DNA from: Bacillota bacterium
GTDB taxonomy: Bacteria > Bacillota > Clostridia > Lachnospirales > Lachnospiraceae
Reading direction: 5' to 3'
DNA length: 64,000 nucleotides
Assembly (NCBI GenBank): GCA_023439125.1
Contig: JAEXOU010000006.1
Location: 124,001 to 188,000 of the forward strand
Below the pieces are notes generated by a model that saw only the letters and a program-made list of their open reading frames with translations, made no database searches and had not been told where the DNA came from. Below, piece by piece: positions 10,227-18,839 of the stretch (position 1 is its first letter; every line of letters begins with the position of its first letter). The position numbers and the translations under genes are program-made.

Positions 10227-10255
10227 TTGACGTTAAGTTATTAAGATGATATACT
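10227..10255 (+). promoter_or_regulatory. Promoter upstream of the DEAD-box helicase leader
   Basis: TTGACG (10227-10232) and TATACT (10250-10255) are exactly 17 nt apart. Transcription would begin near 10262, giving a leader of about 280 nt before the helicase start and meeting a terminator hairpin after about 50 nt. Confidence 0.6.
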
Positions 10256-10308
10256 ACGACACGAAGTATTATCAAATTTAGAAGCATTTACACTGAATGA
10301 AAAGGGAG

Positions 10309-10368
10309 TGTTGTTGAACTCACCTTATCAATTGGTAATTGATAAGGTGAGTTTACAACACATTTTTT
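10309..10368 (+). terminator. Intrinsic terminator or attenuator in the DEAD-box leader
   Basis: A perfect 17-bp stem (10317-10333 with 10337-10353, loop GGT) is extended by TGTTGT/ACAACA (10309-10314 with 10355-10360) and followed by six T at 10363-10368. It is either the clpB terminator or, because a good promoter precedes it at 10227, an attenuator for the helicase. A short frame (TTG 10314, GGGAG upstream, 20 codons) runs through the stem and might be a leader peptide. Confidence 0.7.
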
Positions 10369-10544
10369 GCGTATGAAATAGATGATCCAGCCTTTCGTGA
10401 GAGACCGTAGGCTGGTACTGAGATTATGAGAAAGATAATTGCAGTTTAGTTGCGGCGCCCTCGTCCTACACCCGTGTGGATGCAATGGTGGTACTGGTGA
10501 TACATGAGGTATACTCATGTCAACAGAAAGGAACAAGAATATTT
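10369..10544 (+). promoter_or_regulatory. Structured 5' leader of the DEAD-box helicase
   Basis: No gene is seen in this stretch. It holds a CCAGCC/GGCTGG hairpin (10387-10392 with 10410-10415), a GC-richer patch unusual for this AT-rich region (about 10450-10480), and a 7-bp stem ACATGAG/CTCATGT (10502-10520) ending about 24 nt before the start codon. Long structured leaders are known for cold-induced DEAD-box helicase genes. Its role here is inference. Confidence 0.4.
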
Positions 10545-12137
10545 ATGACAACAAGATTTGACGAATTAGAGTTACAAGCTCCCATTCTTCGTGCGATTGC
10601 CGAATTAGGCTTCGAAGAAATGACACCAATCCAAGCACAGGCAATTCCAGTTGTGCTTACTGGAAAAGACATTGTAGGTCAAGCACAAACTGGTACTGGT
10701 AAAACCGCTGCTTTTGGACTTCCAGTTTTACAAAAGATAGATCCAAAGTTAAAAGCTGTACAGGCAATTATTCTATGCCCAACGAGAGAACTTGCAATTC
10801 AGGTTTCTGATGAGCTTCATAAGTTCTCAAAATTTATGCATGGCGTTAAAGTATTACCTATCTATGGTGGACAGGATATTTCAAGACAAATTCGTGCATT
10901 AAAAGCTGGTGTTCAAGTAGTAATCGGAACACCGGGACGTGTTATGGATCATATGAGACGTAATACAGTAAAATTTGATAAGGTTCGTATGATTGCTTTG
11001 GATGAAGCTGATGAGATGTTAAACATGGGATTCCGTGAAGATATTGAAACAATCTTAAAGGATATGCCAGAAGATAGACAAACGTTATTATTCTCAGCAA
11101 CTATGCCACAACCAATCATGGATATTGCAAGAACTTATCAAAAAGATGCAACATTAGTAAAAGTAGTGAAGAAGGAACTTACTGTTCCTAAGATTGAGCA
11201 GTATTATTACGAAGTACGCCCAAAGAATAAAGTAGATGTATTGTCTCGCCTATTGGATATGTATGCTCCAAAAAGATGCCTTATATTCTGTAATACAAAG
11301 CGTCAGGTGGATGAATTAGTTTCAGCACTTCAAGGCCGTGGATTTTTTGCAGAAGGCTTACATGGTGACTTAAAACAGCAACAAAGAGACCGCGTTATGA
11401 ACTCTTTCCGTAATGGTAAAGCTGAAATATTAGTAGCAACGGATGTTGCAGCTCGTGGTATTGATGTGGATGATGTAGAAGCGGTATTTAACTATGACGT
11501 ACCACAGGATGAAGAATATTATGTACATCGTATTGGTCGAACTGGCCGCGCGGGTAGAAACGGACGTGCCTTCAACCTAGTTGTTGGTAAGGAGGTTTAC
11601 AAACTTCGTGATATTCAGCGTTACTGCAAGACAAAGATTAAGTTGATGCCAATTCCATCTGTAAATGATGTAACAGAAGTGAAGGCAGAAAAAATACTCG
11701 AACGTATTAACGATACAATTGAAAATGAAGACTTGACTAAGATGATTGAAATTATCGAAAGAAAATTGAATGATTCTGATTTTACAGCACTTGACATATG
11801 TGCAGCTTTCTTAAAGCAAGCGATGGGTACAGACAGTGTAGAAGATGCAACTTCAGCGATGGGTGACTTTGGTGATACAGGTGCAGAACAAGGCATGGTT
11901 CGTTTATTCATTAACCTTGGTAAGAATCAGAGAATTCGTCCAGGTGACATCTTAGGTGCGATTGCTGGAGAAACTGGAATGCCAGGTAAGTTGATTGGAA
12001 GCATTGACATGTTTGATAAGTACACATTTGTTGAAGTGCCTAGAGAATATGCCGCTGATGTAATTCAGGTAATGAAAGAATCAAAGATTAAAGGTAAGAG
12101 TATTAATATCGAACCAGCTAGTAAGAAAAGTCATTAA
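10545..12137 (+). CDS. DEAD-box ATP-dependent RNA helicase with DbpA-like C-terminal domain
   Basis: 530 residues. The helicase core has the Q motif region (EEMTPIQAQAIP), motif I AQTGTGKT, Ia PTRELA, Ib TPGR, motif II DEAD, motif III SAT and motif VI HRIGRTGRAG. The C-terminal region (about 450-525) matches the DbpA/CshA RNA-binding RRM-like domain. It is expected to unwind structured RNA in ribosome assembly or mRNA decay (CshA/DeaD class). ATG at 10545 is chosen because the Q-motif region begins a few residues later; AAAGGA lies somewhat far upstream (about 13 nt), and a frame from 10476 is longer but starts inside the leader. A long leader suggests post-transcriptional control. Confidence 0.93.
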   Translation: MTTRFDELELQAPILRAIAELGFEEMTPIQAQAIPVVLTGKDIVGQAQTGTGKTAAFGLPVLQKIDPKLKAVQAIILCPTRELAIQVSDELHKFSKFMHGVKVLPIYGGQDISRQIRALKAGVQVVIGTPGRVMDHMRRNTVKFDKVRMIALDEADEMLNMGFREDIETILKDMPEDRQTLLFSATMPQPIMDIARTYQKDATLVKVVKKELTVPKIEQYYYEVRPKNKVDVLSRLLDMYAPKRCLIFCNTKRQVDELVSALQGRGFFAEGLHGDLKQQQRDRVMNSFRNGKAEILVATDVAARGIDVDDVEAVFNYDVPQDEEYYVHRIGRTGRAGRNGRAFNLVVGKEVYKLRDIQRYCKTKIKLMPIPSVNDVTEVKAEKILERINDTIENEDLTKMIEIIERKLNDSDFTALDICAAFLKQAMGTDSVEDATSAMGDFGDTGAEQGMVRLFINLGKNQRIRPGDILGAIAGETGMPGKLIGSIDMFDKYTFVEVPREYAADVIQVMKESKIKGKSINIEPASKKSH

Positions 12138-12171
12138 TTCAATAATATATTATTTTAAACAAATATATGCG

Positions 12172-12233
12172 AAAGGCTATTTTAAGAACGAAACTTCCGA
12201 AAGGAAATATTTATTCTTAAATAGCCTTTTTGG
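12172..12233 (+). terminator. Terminator after the DEAD-box helicase gene
   Basis: AAAGGCTATTTTAAGAA pairs with TTCTTAAATAGCCTTTTT across a loop of about 25 nt, ending in a T run. It lies between convergent genes and may serve both. Confidence 0.75.
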
Positions 12234-12242
12234 TTATCAAGA

Positions 12243-13064
12243 TTACGAATTAACCTGTTTCTGAGTTTTGGATTGGTTGAGTGTAATAGATGATTTGCTT
12301 TTACATACCAGTATCATAACAATCAAGATAATCAGTAAACAGATTGTCCTTATGACATTTTCCCCAATTGGAACAGGAGCCATACCTATGGTGAAATTCA
12401 CCATACAATGCAACAAAATAGCGGAAAGAATACTTCGATTGTTGTTATTATAAATAACAGTAATTAAAACAGAAATTAAAATAACAAATACAGAATAATT
12501 GATAAAATCTAAGGAAAAGAGGCTTTGTTTATTTTTGAGAGCAAGGGGAATATGCCATGCAGCCCAGATGACTCCAGTGACTATACCAGATGTCAAGCCA
12601 CTCCAATATTTCTGAAATGTATCCAGTAAGAAACCACGCCATCCCAGTTCTTCTCCAAAACCAGCGCCTAATCCCAATAAGGCAATTACAAGCATTTGCA
12701 CTGGATTTCTGAGATTTTGCATGAATGTATCAGAAGATGAAACATCTCCACCCGATATTTTTTGAATCGTAAATGAAATGAGCGCTATGAGCGGAATAAT
12801 AAGTAAGATAATGAATCCCCACGTTAATCGAATTGATTTAAAATTGATTAAACGGCGTCCATAACCCTTGTATGTACCTGACTTATCCGACCGCAAAAAA
12901 AAGAAACCTATGATTGAAGGCATACAGGAACCGATCATTTGAATTACTACATTTGGGATAAGAAACCATAAGGACCAACTGATACTAAAGGTAATAAAAA
13001 TAAATAAAAGTGCTTTTTTCATATCATTATGTATATCTGTATTTTTTGTGTTTCTTTTTCCCAT
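12243..13064 (-). CDS. CPBP-family intramembrane glutamic protease (CAAX/Abi)
   Basis: 273 residues with about eight membrane helices. The family motifs are present: EELGWRGF (EExxxR), WAAWHIPL (FxxxH-like) and a third conserved histidine in LHCMVNF. CPBP proteases act within the membrane; bacterial members are linked to bacteriocin immunity and peptide processing, but the substrate here is unknown. ATG at 13064 is chosen because AAAGGAGAA lies just upstream; a TTG at 13091 would extend it without a binding site. A perfect long inverted repeat lies about 55-95 nt upstream and may control it. Confidence 0.85.
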   Translation of the reverse strand: MGKRNTKNTDIHNDMKKALLFIFITFSISWSLWFLIPNVVIQMIGSCMPSIIGFFFLRSDKSGTYKGYGRRLINFKSIRLTWGFIILLIIPLIALISFTIQKISGGDVSSSDTFMQNLRNPVQMLVIALLGLGAGFGEELGWRGFLLDTFQKYWSGLTSGIVTGVIWAAWHIPLALKNKQSLFSLDFINYSVFVILISVLITVIYNNNNRSILSAILLHCMVNFTIGMAPVPIGENVIRTICLLIILIVMILVCKSKSSITLNQSKTQKQVNS

Positions 13065-13116
13065 AATGTTCTCCTTTTGAGTCATACTCAAGTTAATCTC
13101 ATTCTTCTTAGTAATG

Positions 13117-13160
13117 AATTAATAACATCTATAATAATAGTATTACAGATGTTATTAATT
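13117..13160. promoter_or_regulatory. Perfect 14-bp inverted repeat upstream of the CPBP protease
   Basis: AATTAATAACATCT (13117-13130) and its exact reverse complement (13147-13160) flank a 16-nt AT-rich centre. It is either a repressor operator over the promoter or a hairpin in the 5' leader. No regulator gene is adjacent. Confidence 0.55.
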
Positions 13161-13274
13161 GTAAATACAATTTTTACTTTGCTTCGTCTGTCACATTTTC
13201 GCTGTTTGCAGCTAAATAGCCATATTATGTTTGAACGATGATTTTAGTGAGAAATCATTATACATATATTCTAC

Positions 13275-13964
13275 TCACAGTAAAAAATGTAGAATGGAAT
13301 CAAAGGAGTCTACGATATAAGTAATTGGAAGCTTACGTGTATTTTCAAGATGTTTTGGATTGTACCAACATGTATCAATTCCAGCATTTACGCCACCTTG
13401 TATATCTGAACCTAAACTATCGCCAATAATGATTGCTTTTGATGAATCAAAAGCAGGAATTCGTTGAAATACATACTCAAAAAATTCGATCTGTGGTTTT
13501 TGAAATCCAGTCTCTTCGGAGATAAAAATTTCTTTAAAATAAGAATAGAGTCCAGAAGCTTTTAATCGACTATATTGAGTGGAAGCGACTCCATTGGATA
13601 CGATATATAAGTCATAGCGTTCCTTTAGAGCATCTAGCATCTCAAACACCCCTGGAATTGTTAAGTGACTACTTGCTAGTCGATCCTGATAGTCTTTTTC
13701 TAGTGTAGGATGATCCACTATAATTCCTTCTTCTTTAAAAAGCTTACGAAAACGTGTACTGAGAATCTCTTCCTTTGTAATCTCGCCACGTTCGAAGGCT
13801 GCCCATAAATTATGATTAATTTTATGATAATGATCCCGAAGAGAATCGGTTAATTCTATATTAAGACTTTGAAAAAAACTATTCAGAGCTTCTTTTTCAG
13901 AGGCCTTGAAATCAAAGAGTGTGTCATCTGCGTCAAATAATAGATATTGATAGGTCTTGTTCAT
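13275..13964 (-). CDS. HAD-superfamily nucleotidase, YjjG/YfnB type
   Basis: 229 residues. HAD motif I is FDADDTLFDF, motif II is near YIVSNG, the lysine is in GFQKPQIEFFEYVF and motif IV is IIGDSLGSDIQGG. Length and motif context match the TIGR02254 YjjG/YfnB group, which dephosphorylates non-canonical pyrimidine nucleotides (house-cleaning). ATG at 13964 has AAAGGA 6 nt upstream; an upstream ATG at 13979 lacks one. It stands alone between the CPBP protease and the divergent ABC transporter. The specific substrate is inferred from the family only. Confidence 0.85.
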   Translation of the reverse strand: MNKTYQYLLFDADDTLFDFKASEKEALNSFFQSLNIELTDSLRDHYHKINHNLWAAFERGEITKEEILSTRFRKLFKEEGIIVDHPTLEKDYQDRLASSHLTIPGVFEMLDALKERYDLYIVSNGVASTQYSRLKASGLYSYFKEIFISEETGFQKPQIEFFEYVFQRIPAFDSSKAIIIGDSLGSDIQGGVNAGIDTCWYNPKHLENTRKLPITYIVDSFDSILHFLL

Positions 13965-14133
13965 AAGGATTCCTTTCATAAGTTCATAATAGTGTATTAT
14001 AGCATATCAATACAAAAACATTAAGAGGAAATTATAAAATGGGAGCTTCTATTGATAATTCCAGATTGTGGTGATAATATTACAGAAAGTGAATGAAACA
14101 AGTAAATATACCCATAGGAAGGGAGTTAATCGT

Positions 14134-14835
14134 ATGGAGCTATTAATTGAGGGGATAGAAAAATCCTTTGATTCGAAGAGAGTATTAAAAGGTATTACAT
14201 TTTCATTCAAGAAAGGAAATATATATGCATTACTAGGGAGAAATGGTGCTGGTAAAACAACTTTATTTAATTGTTTAGCAGGAGAGGTAAAGCCAGAGGA
14301 AGGAGGAGCCTTTCTTGTAGATGGTACAAGCAAAAAACGGTTAACAACGGATGATATCGGTTATGTATTTTCTACTGCAATACTTCCTGAATTTATGACT
14401 GGTTACGAGTTCATTCGATTCTTTATGGATGTAAATGAGAAAAAGATAAAGCAGGAATACACGATTGGTGATTATTTTGATATGGTAAAATTAGAAGAAG
14501 AGGATCGACATAGACTCATTAAAGGTTATTCTCAAGGTATGAGAAATAAGATACAGATGATGTTATTCATTATTTTACGTCCACCAGTTATTTTATTAGA
14601 TGAACCACTGACCTCATTAGATGTTGTAGTAGCGCTAGAGATGAAGCATCTGTTACGTGAGATACGCTCAGAACATATCATAATTTTTTCTACACATATT
14701 TTACAGCTAGCTACCGACTTATGCGATGAAGTTGTAGTGTTAAGCGATGGTATACTAGAGCAGCTAGACCATTCTATGCTAAGGGATCCACAGTTTGAAC
14801 AGAAGCTTGTACAAATACTTAGTGAGGAGGATTAA
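14134..14835 (+). CDS. ABC transporter ATP-binding protein
   Basis: 233 residues. Walker A is GRNGAGKT, the signature is the divergent YSQGMRNK, Walker B is VILLDEPLTSLD and the switch histidine lies in FSTHIL. This is typical of ABC-2 type drug or antibiotic-peptide exporters. ATG at 14134 has AGGAAGGGA 9 nt upstream. It runs directly into the permease gene, whose ribosome binding site GAGGAGGA overlaps its 3' end, so they form one transporter. The substrate is unknown. Confidence 0.88.
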   Translation: MELLIEGIEKSFDSKRVLKGITFSFKKGNIYALLGRNGAGKTTLFNCLAGEVKPEEGGAFLVDGTSKKRLTTDDIGYVFSTAILPEFMTGYEFIRFFMDVNEKKIKQEYTIGDYFDMVKLEEEDRHRLIKGYSQGMRNKIQMMLFIILRPPVILLDEPLTSLDVVVALEMKHLLREIRSEHIIIFSTHILQLATDLCDEVVVLSDGILEQLDHSMLRDPQFEQKLVQILSEED

Positions 14836-14836
14836 A

Positions 14837-16444
14837 ATGCTTAAATGCTTGAGATTATCTCTTCATATTGATATCACAATTTTTGTAAATAGCTTTATTT
14901 ATTTCTTAAAGCGAATACCACTCGTTAAGAAGATAGTCCGTAATGTAAAGTATGAGCATTATTCCACTACTGGGGGCTTTGCAACTTTAACTATCATTTA
15001 TACGATACTAAAAACACTGATAAAGACTTTACTACTTGTAGGGATAGGAATACTATTCCCACTATTCTACTCCCAGATTAATGGTAATACGAAGGACGTT
15101 GCTGCTACTTTTTACTATGTTTTTCTTTTACTGTTTATTCTATTACCGGCTTGCAATACAAAGGTTTTAGAGCAAAGCCGTCGTAAATTAATTTGTGTAA
15201 AAGTTATGAAAATGGAAGCAAAGCAATATATCTTAGCTGATCTTTTTCCGAAGGATATTTGTAAACTTCTATTAGAGATTCCTGTTTATTATTTTATTTC
15301 TCGATATTTTGATTTAAATGTTTTCATTGTATTATTGTTAGTTTTATCAAAGCACTTATCTGCAATTTTCTTCGAAACATTACAAGTGCATTTTTACGAA
15401 AAAACAGGAATTATATTAGCCAGAAAATATGTATATGTTCTTATCTATTTTGCCATAATCTTATTTCTTGCCTATTTTTTTGTACTCAACAAGAAGGTTC
15501 AGGTACTTCCAATACCCGAGATTGTAATGATTATCATAGCAGTAATCAGTATCCTCCTTGGAACTTATGGAATTTATTATCTTATGAATTATGACCATTA
15601 TTCCAGTGCAATCAATGCTTCAAGCTTATTTTCTGACTTTAATGTGGATCGAGTAGCAGTAAGTGCAGAGGCCAACTTTAGAGCAGTAAAGATAAAGGAG
15701 AAGGACTTCGACACAAGTGAGTTGTACTCAGATAAGTTTGAAAAGTATAAGGGTTACGATTACCTCAATGCGATTTTTCGTCGCCGTCATAGAAGGGTTC
15801 TTTATCGTCCAATCCGAATACAGCTTATTATCATAGCAATTGTTTTATTAACTTTGATAATCTGCATGTTAAATTCAAGTGATATGAAAGAGATGTATGT
15901 ACCAGTAATGTTAAAGCGTTTCCCTTATATAATCTTTGTTTTATATATCATGTCAACGGGAGTGAATGCAACAAAAGCTATGTTCTATAATTGCGATCAT
16001 TGTCTTTTGCATTATAGTTTCTATCGCGAGAGAAAAACGTTACTTCAAACCTTTACGATTCGTTTAAAAGACTTGGTATTTGCCAATTTCCTACCAGCAG
16101 CATTTATGGCAGTATCGTTTCTATTGCTAGCTCTTATCTCTGGTGATGGAATATTAGACATATTACCAATATCCTTACTAACAGTTATTATATCGATGTT
16201 TTTTTCAGTGCATCACTTATTTTTATATTACATTTTTCAACCATATACAACAGACTTGACAATGAAAAATCCATTCTTTTCAATTCTAAATTTTATTCTG
16301 TATGCCTTATGCTTTACATGCGTTCAGATTGATAGTGCGCCTGAAAATTTTTTATTGTTTACTATGATAGGAACGGTTGCATATATGATAATTGCCCTTA
16401 TTCTTGTGTATAAGTTAGCAGATAAGAAATTTCGGTTACGTTAA
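14837..16444 (+). CDS. ABC transporter permease (large integral membrane protein)
   Basis: 535 residues with roughly ten to twelve hydrophobic segments in two blocks, separated by a charged cytoplasmic stretch (about 260-330). No characteristic motif was recognised. The assignment rests on topology and on its position immediately after the ATP-binding subunit (1 nt between stop and start). ATG at 14837 has a strong GAGGAGGA; longer upstream frames overlap the ATPase. Followed by a hairpin at 16456-16514. Confidence 0.75.
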   Translation: MLKCLRLSLHIDITIFVNSFIYFLKRIPLVKKIVRNVKYEHYSTTGGFATLTIIYTILKTLIKTLLLVGIGILFPLFYSQINGNTKDVAATFYYVFLLLFILLPACNTKVLEQSRRKLICVKVMKMEAKQYILADLFPKDICKLLLEIPVYYFISRYFDLNVFIVLLLVLSKHLSAIFFETLQVHFYEKTGIILARKYVYVLIYFAIILFLAYFFVLNKKVQVLPIPEIVMIIIAVISILLGTYGIYYLMNYDHYSSAINASSLFSDFNVDRVAVSAEANFRAVKIKEKDFDTSELYSDKFEKYKGYDYLNAIFRRRHRRVLYRPIRIQLIIIAIVLLTLIICMLNSSDMKEMYVPVMLKRFPYIIFVLYIMSTGVNATKAMFYNCDHCLLHYSFYRERKTLLQTFTIRLKDLVFANFLPAAFMAVSFLLLALISGDGILDILPISLLTVIISMFFSVHHLFLYYIFQPYTTDLTMKNPFFSILNFILYALCFTCVQIDSAPENFLLFTMIGTVAYMIIALILVYKLADKKFRLR

Positions 16445-16455
16445 GAGTAATTACA

Positions 16456-16514
16456 GCATTTATCCAGTGCGTGTTATGATTCATAGCAATTATGACCCAA
16501 CACTAGATAAATGC
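16456..16514. terminator. Bidirectional terminator-like hairpin between convergent genes
   Basis: GCATTTATCCAGTG (16456-16469) pairs with CACTAGATAAATGC (16501-16514) with one mismatch. It lies between the convergent permease and DUF2871 genes. Confidence 0.6.
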
Positions 16515-16521
16515 CGTAACA

Positions 16522-16935
16522 TTAGACTATTTTCTTTCTAACTTTAAGTAGCAAATATACCATGCTAAAACTAAGTAGAATATGACCAATACCTGCAATT
16601 CCTGAGATAGAGGCATCAAAAGCCTTACTTAAATCTGTTCCCCTTACTTCAGTAATCCCTCTGATCAAAAATCCGATACTAGATATATTTAGTCCGATAT
16701 TATATATGATAAGTGCTTTATTTACATGCTTTTGAGAAGAAAAAACAAAGTTTTTCTCAAGTAATAATAAAATTAGGAAGAAAAATGCTCCAAGAGTTAA
16801 ATAGTGAGTATGCATGGCAGATAAACTTGTTTTTCCTGTATAGTGATTTAATTTTGTAAACTCACGAAAGAAAACTCCTGATAATAGACCAATTATCGCA
16901 TAAGTAAACGACAAATTTGCATAACGTTTTAACAT
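16522..16935 (-). CDS. DUF2871 family membrane protein
   Basis: 137 residues with four predicted membrane helices; the His-containing segment AMHTHYLTLGAF is typical of DUF2871. The start ATG follows GGAGAA. Function is unknown; the conserved histidines hint at haem or metal binding, but that is speculation. Downstream of and codirectional with the rubrerythrin gene, separated by a terminator. Confidence 0.8.
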   Translation of the reverse strand: MLKRYANLSFTYAIIGLLSGVFFREFTKLNHYTGKTSLSAMHTHYLTLGAFFFLILLLLEKNFVFSSQKHVNKALIIYNIGLNISSIGFLIRGITEVRGTDLSKAFDASISGIAGIGHILLSFSMVYLLLKVRKKIV

Positions 16936-17000
16936 ATATTCATTCTCCTTAAACCATTCATTTATTTTATTCGATTGATATCATCTAAAGAGGAGATGTA

Positions 17001-17032
17001 AAAAAACAGGGAACCTACACTTAGGTTCCCTG
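17001..17032 (-). terminator. Terminator after reverse rubrerythrin
   Basis: An 11-bp perfect stem (17007-17017 with 17022-17032) with a 4-nt loop; on the minus strand it is followed by six T. Confidence 0.9.
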
Positions 17033-17066
17033 TTGGGAAAATCCTTTATATACAAGGGCTTCCAGA

Positions 17067-17609
17067 TTAACCGAAGTATCTGTTTAATAAACCTTCGAAA
17101 GCTTTACCGTGTCTAGCTTCGTCTTTTGCCATCTCATGAACTGTATCATGGATTGCATCTAAGTTAGCAGCTTTTGCACGTTTTGCAAGATCGAATTTAC
17201 CTGCAGTAGCACCATTCTCAGCAGCAACTCTTAATTCAAGATTCTTCTTTGTGCTATCTGTTACAACTTCACCAAGTAATTCAGCGAACTTTGAAGCGTG
17301 TTCAGCTTCTTCGAAAGCAGCCTTTTCATAGTACATACCGATTTCTGGATATCCTTCACGATGAGCTACTCTAGACATAGCAAGGTACATACCAACTTCT
17401 GTACATTCACCTGTAAAGTTATCTCTTAAGTCCTTTAAGATATCTTCACTAACACCCTGTGCTACACCAATTACGTGCTCAGTAGCCCAAGACATCTTTC
17501 CAGTTTGCTCTTGGAATTTATCCTTGCTTGCTTTACAGATTGGACAGACTTCTGGAGCTGCCTCTCCTTCATGAACATAACCACATACAGAACAAATAAA
17601 TTTCTTCAT
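17067..17609 (-). CDS. Reverse rubrerythrin (N-terminal rubredoxin, C-terminal diiron domain)
   Basis: 180 residues. The rubredoxin-like iron site comes first (CSVCGY at 6-11 and CPICKA at about 22-27), followed by a four-helix ferritin-like domain with the diiron ligands in GECTEVGMYLAMSR, FEEAEHASKF and KDEARHGKAF. This domain order marks reverse rubrerythrin, an NADH-dependent peroxide/oxygen reductase that protects clostridia. A PerR-type regulator gene lies upstream on the same strand, and a PerR-box-like palindrome precedes this gene. Confidence 0.93.
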   Translation of the reverse strand: MKKFICSVCGYVHEGEAAPEVCPICKASKDKFQEQTGKMSWATEHVIGVAQGVSEDILKDLRDNFTGECTEVGMYLAMSRVAHREGYPEIGMYYEKAAFEEAEHASKFAELLGEVVTDSTKKNLELRVAAENGATAGKFDLAKRAKAANLDAIHDTVHEMAKDEARHGKAFEGLLNRYFG

Positions 17610-17684
17610 GCTTTTCTTCTCCTTGAATTCTCTTTATAATTTATCTTTTACAATCATCCTCGACTGTTTTATCTAAAGTAAAAT

Positions 17685-17697
17685 AGTAATCATTACT
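17685..17697. promoter_or_regulatory. PerR/Fur-box-like palindrome upstream of reverse rubrerythrin
   Basis: AGTAATCATTACT is a perfect 13-nt palindrome resembling half of the Per box TTATAATNATTATAA. The related TAGTAATTATT occurs upstream of the PerR-like gene itself (18257-18268). Shared occurrence suggests a small PerR regulon; this is an inference. Confidence 0.5.
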
Positions 17698-17841
17698 GAT
17701 ATTGTTATGATATAATAACTCTCCTTGTTTGTCAATCCCTTTTTTGCAACTTTTAAATAAATTTTCCAAAGAGTAAGACAATCAAAGAGATATCATCCGA
17801 TATATTTTGCTTTATTTGAATAAGGTACTGAATTCGTGTTT

Positions 17842-18234
17842 TTACTTAGCTAAATTGATACACTTTTGGCAAGTGCCCGAAAAATAAACGGAATGACTTT
17901 CAATCTTTCCTTCAAAGCTTGCTTGTGCAAGTATATCAATATGATCAATGTTAGGAAGGTCTAAATCCTTTACGCATTTACATTCTTTACATATAACATG
18001 ATAATGAGGAGTACAGGTAGCATCAAAGCGATCGTAACCATCTCCACATACGACCTTTACAGCTTCTCCCTGTTCTACTAACAGGTTGAGATTACGGTAA
18101 ACTGTTCCGAGACTTATATTCGGATACTGCTCTCGAACATGAGCATAAACAGTGTCAGCAGTAGGGTGCTCATTAGTATTAGCTAAATATTCTTTAATTG
18201 ATTCGCGCTGGCGACTAAATTTAAGAACTGTCAA
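17842..18234 (-). CDS. perR: Fur-family regulator, PerR-like
   Basis: 130 residues. An N-terminal winged helix (HPTADTVYAHVR, LGTVYRNLNLL) is followed by a dimerisation domain. A structural zinc site is visible as CKECK and CQKC, and a regulatory site as HYH with nearby Asp and His. The family includes Fur, Zur and PerR; PerR is preferred because the downstream neighbour is a peroxide-reducing rubrerythrin and PerR-box-like palindromes precede both genes. The start is TTG at 18234 with GGAGGATTAC upstream. Zur or Fur cannot be fully excluded. Confidence 0.82.
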   Translation of the reverse strand: MTVLKFSRQRESIKEYLANTNEHPTADTVYAHVREQYPNISLGTVYRNLNLLVEQGEAVKVVCGDGYDRFDATCTPHYHVICKECKCVKDLDLPNIDHIDILAQASFEGKIESHSVYFSGTCQKCINLAK

Positions 18235-18255
18235 AGTAATCCTCCTCTCTATATA

Positions 18256-18278
18256 ATAGTAATTATTCTTATTATATA
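18256..18278. promoter_or_regulatory. AT-rich palindrome upstream of the PerR-like gene
   Basis: The stretch around ATATAATAGTAATTATTCTT and its mirror TTATTATAT forms overlapping inverted repeats similar to a Per box, immediately upstream of the ribosome binding site. Likely autoregulation. Confidence 0.4.
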
Positions 18279-18387
18279 GGTAAAAGTTTACTCTGTCAAC
18301 TATATTAAAGAGTTATAAAATATTACTTATCATAAATAAGAGAATACATATATATCGAGCATATAAGTAATAGTATTTCAATCAAAA

Positions 18388-18421
18388 AAAGGCTGCATGT
18401 ATGAATACTGACATGCGCCTT
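18388..18421 (-). terminator. Terminator after veg
   Basis: AAAGGCTGCATGT pairs with ACATGCGCCTTT (one bulge); a T tract follows on the minus strand. Confidence 0.8.
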
Positions 18422-18445
18422 TCTTTTGTTATCTTATAGATAATA

Positions 18446-18688
18446 TTAACATAATACAAGTTCAACTTCTTTGGTAAGAACATCAGTATAACTAAATGAC
18501 ATAGTCCTTACAGATTCTGATAGGTCATCATGAAGTTCAACCAAAAACACACACGGATAGGTTTGAGCAATAATTCCTTCTGCAATATCTACTTTATTAC
18601 GACCACGATTCGATTTTATCTTTACCCTTTTTCCTACGTTTCTTAATACTTCATTTCTTACGTTACACATGTTTTCCGGTTGCTTCAT
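18446..18688 (-). CDS. veg: Veg family protein
   Basis: 80 residues, matching Veg (about 86 residues in Bacillus subtilis): GKRVKIKSNRGRNK, then the PCVFLVEL segment, and YTDVLTKEVEL near the end. Veg is a small SH3-like barrel protein reported to affect biofilm regulation and spore outgrowth. ATG at 18688 is chosen for its AGGAG ribosome binding site 7 nt away; the upstream extension to 18733 has none. A textbook promoter lies at 18811-18839. Confidence 0.88.
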   Translation of the reverse strand: MKQPENMCNVRNEVLRNVGKRVKIKSNRGRNKVDIAEGIIAQTYPCVFLVELHDDLSESVRTMSFSYTDVLTKEVELVLC

Positions 18689-18810
18689 TTTCCTACTCCT
18701 ATCTGCAGTTCTATACGTCCAAATAACTGACATGTTACATGCTCGTTTTATTTTGTCTGTTCCAACAGGTAGCCTCTGATAACCACAAAAACTAGTTTTA
18801 TCTTATAGAT

Positions 18811-18839
18811 AATATACCACATTTTGTATTAAAAGTCAA
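18811..18839 (-). promoter_or_regulatory. Strong sigma-A promoter of veg
   Basis: On the minus strand TTGACT (18839-18834) and TATATT (18816-18811) are separated by 17 nt. The resulting leader is about 115 nt. veg promoters are known to be very strong in Bacillus. Confidence 0.7.

Noticed and set aside
10369..10544. T-box riboswitch upstream of the DEAD-box helicase gene
   Set aside because: GGTGGTACTGG and GAGAGACC resemble pieces of T-box leaders, but no full antiterminator sequence with a following terminator was found, and the gene is not an amino-acid gene.
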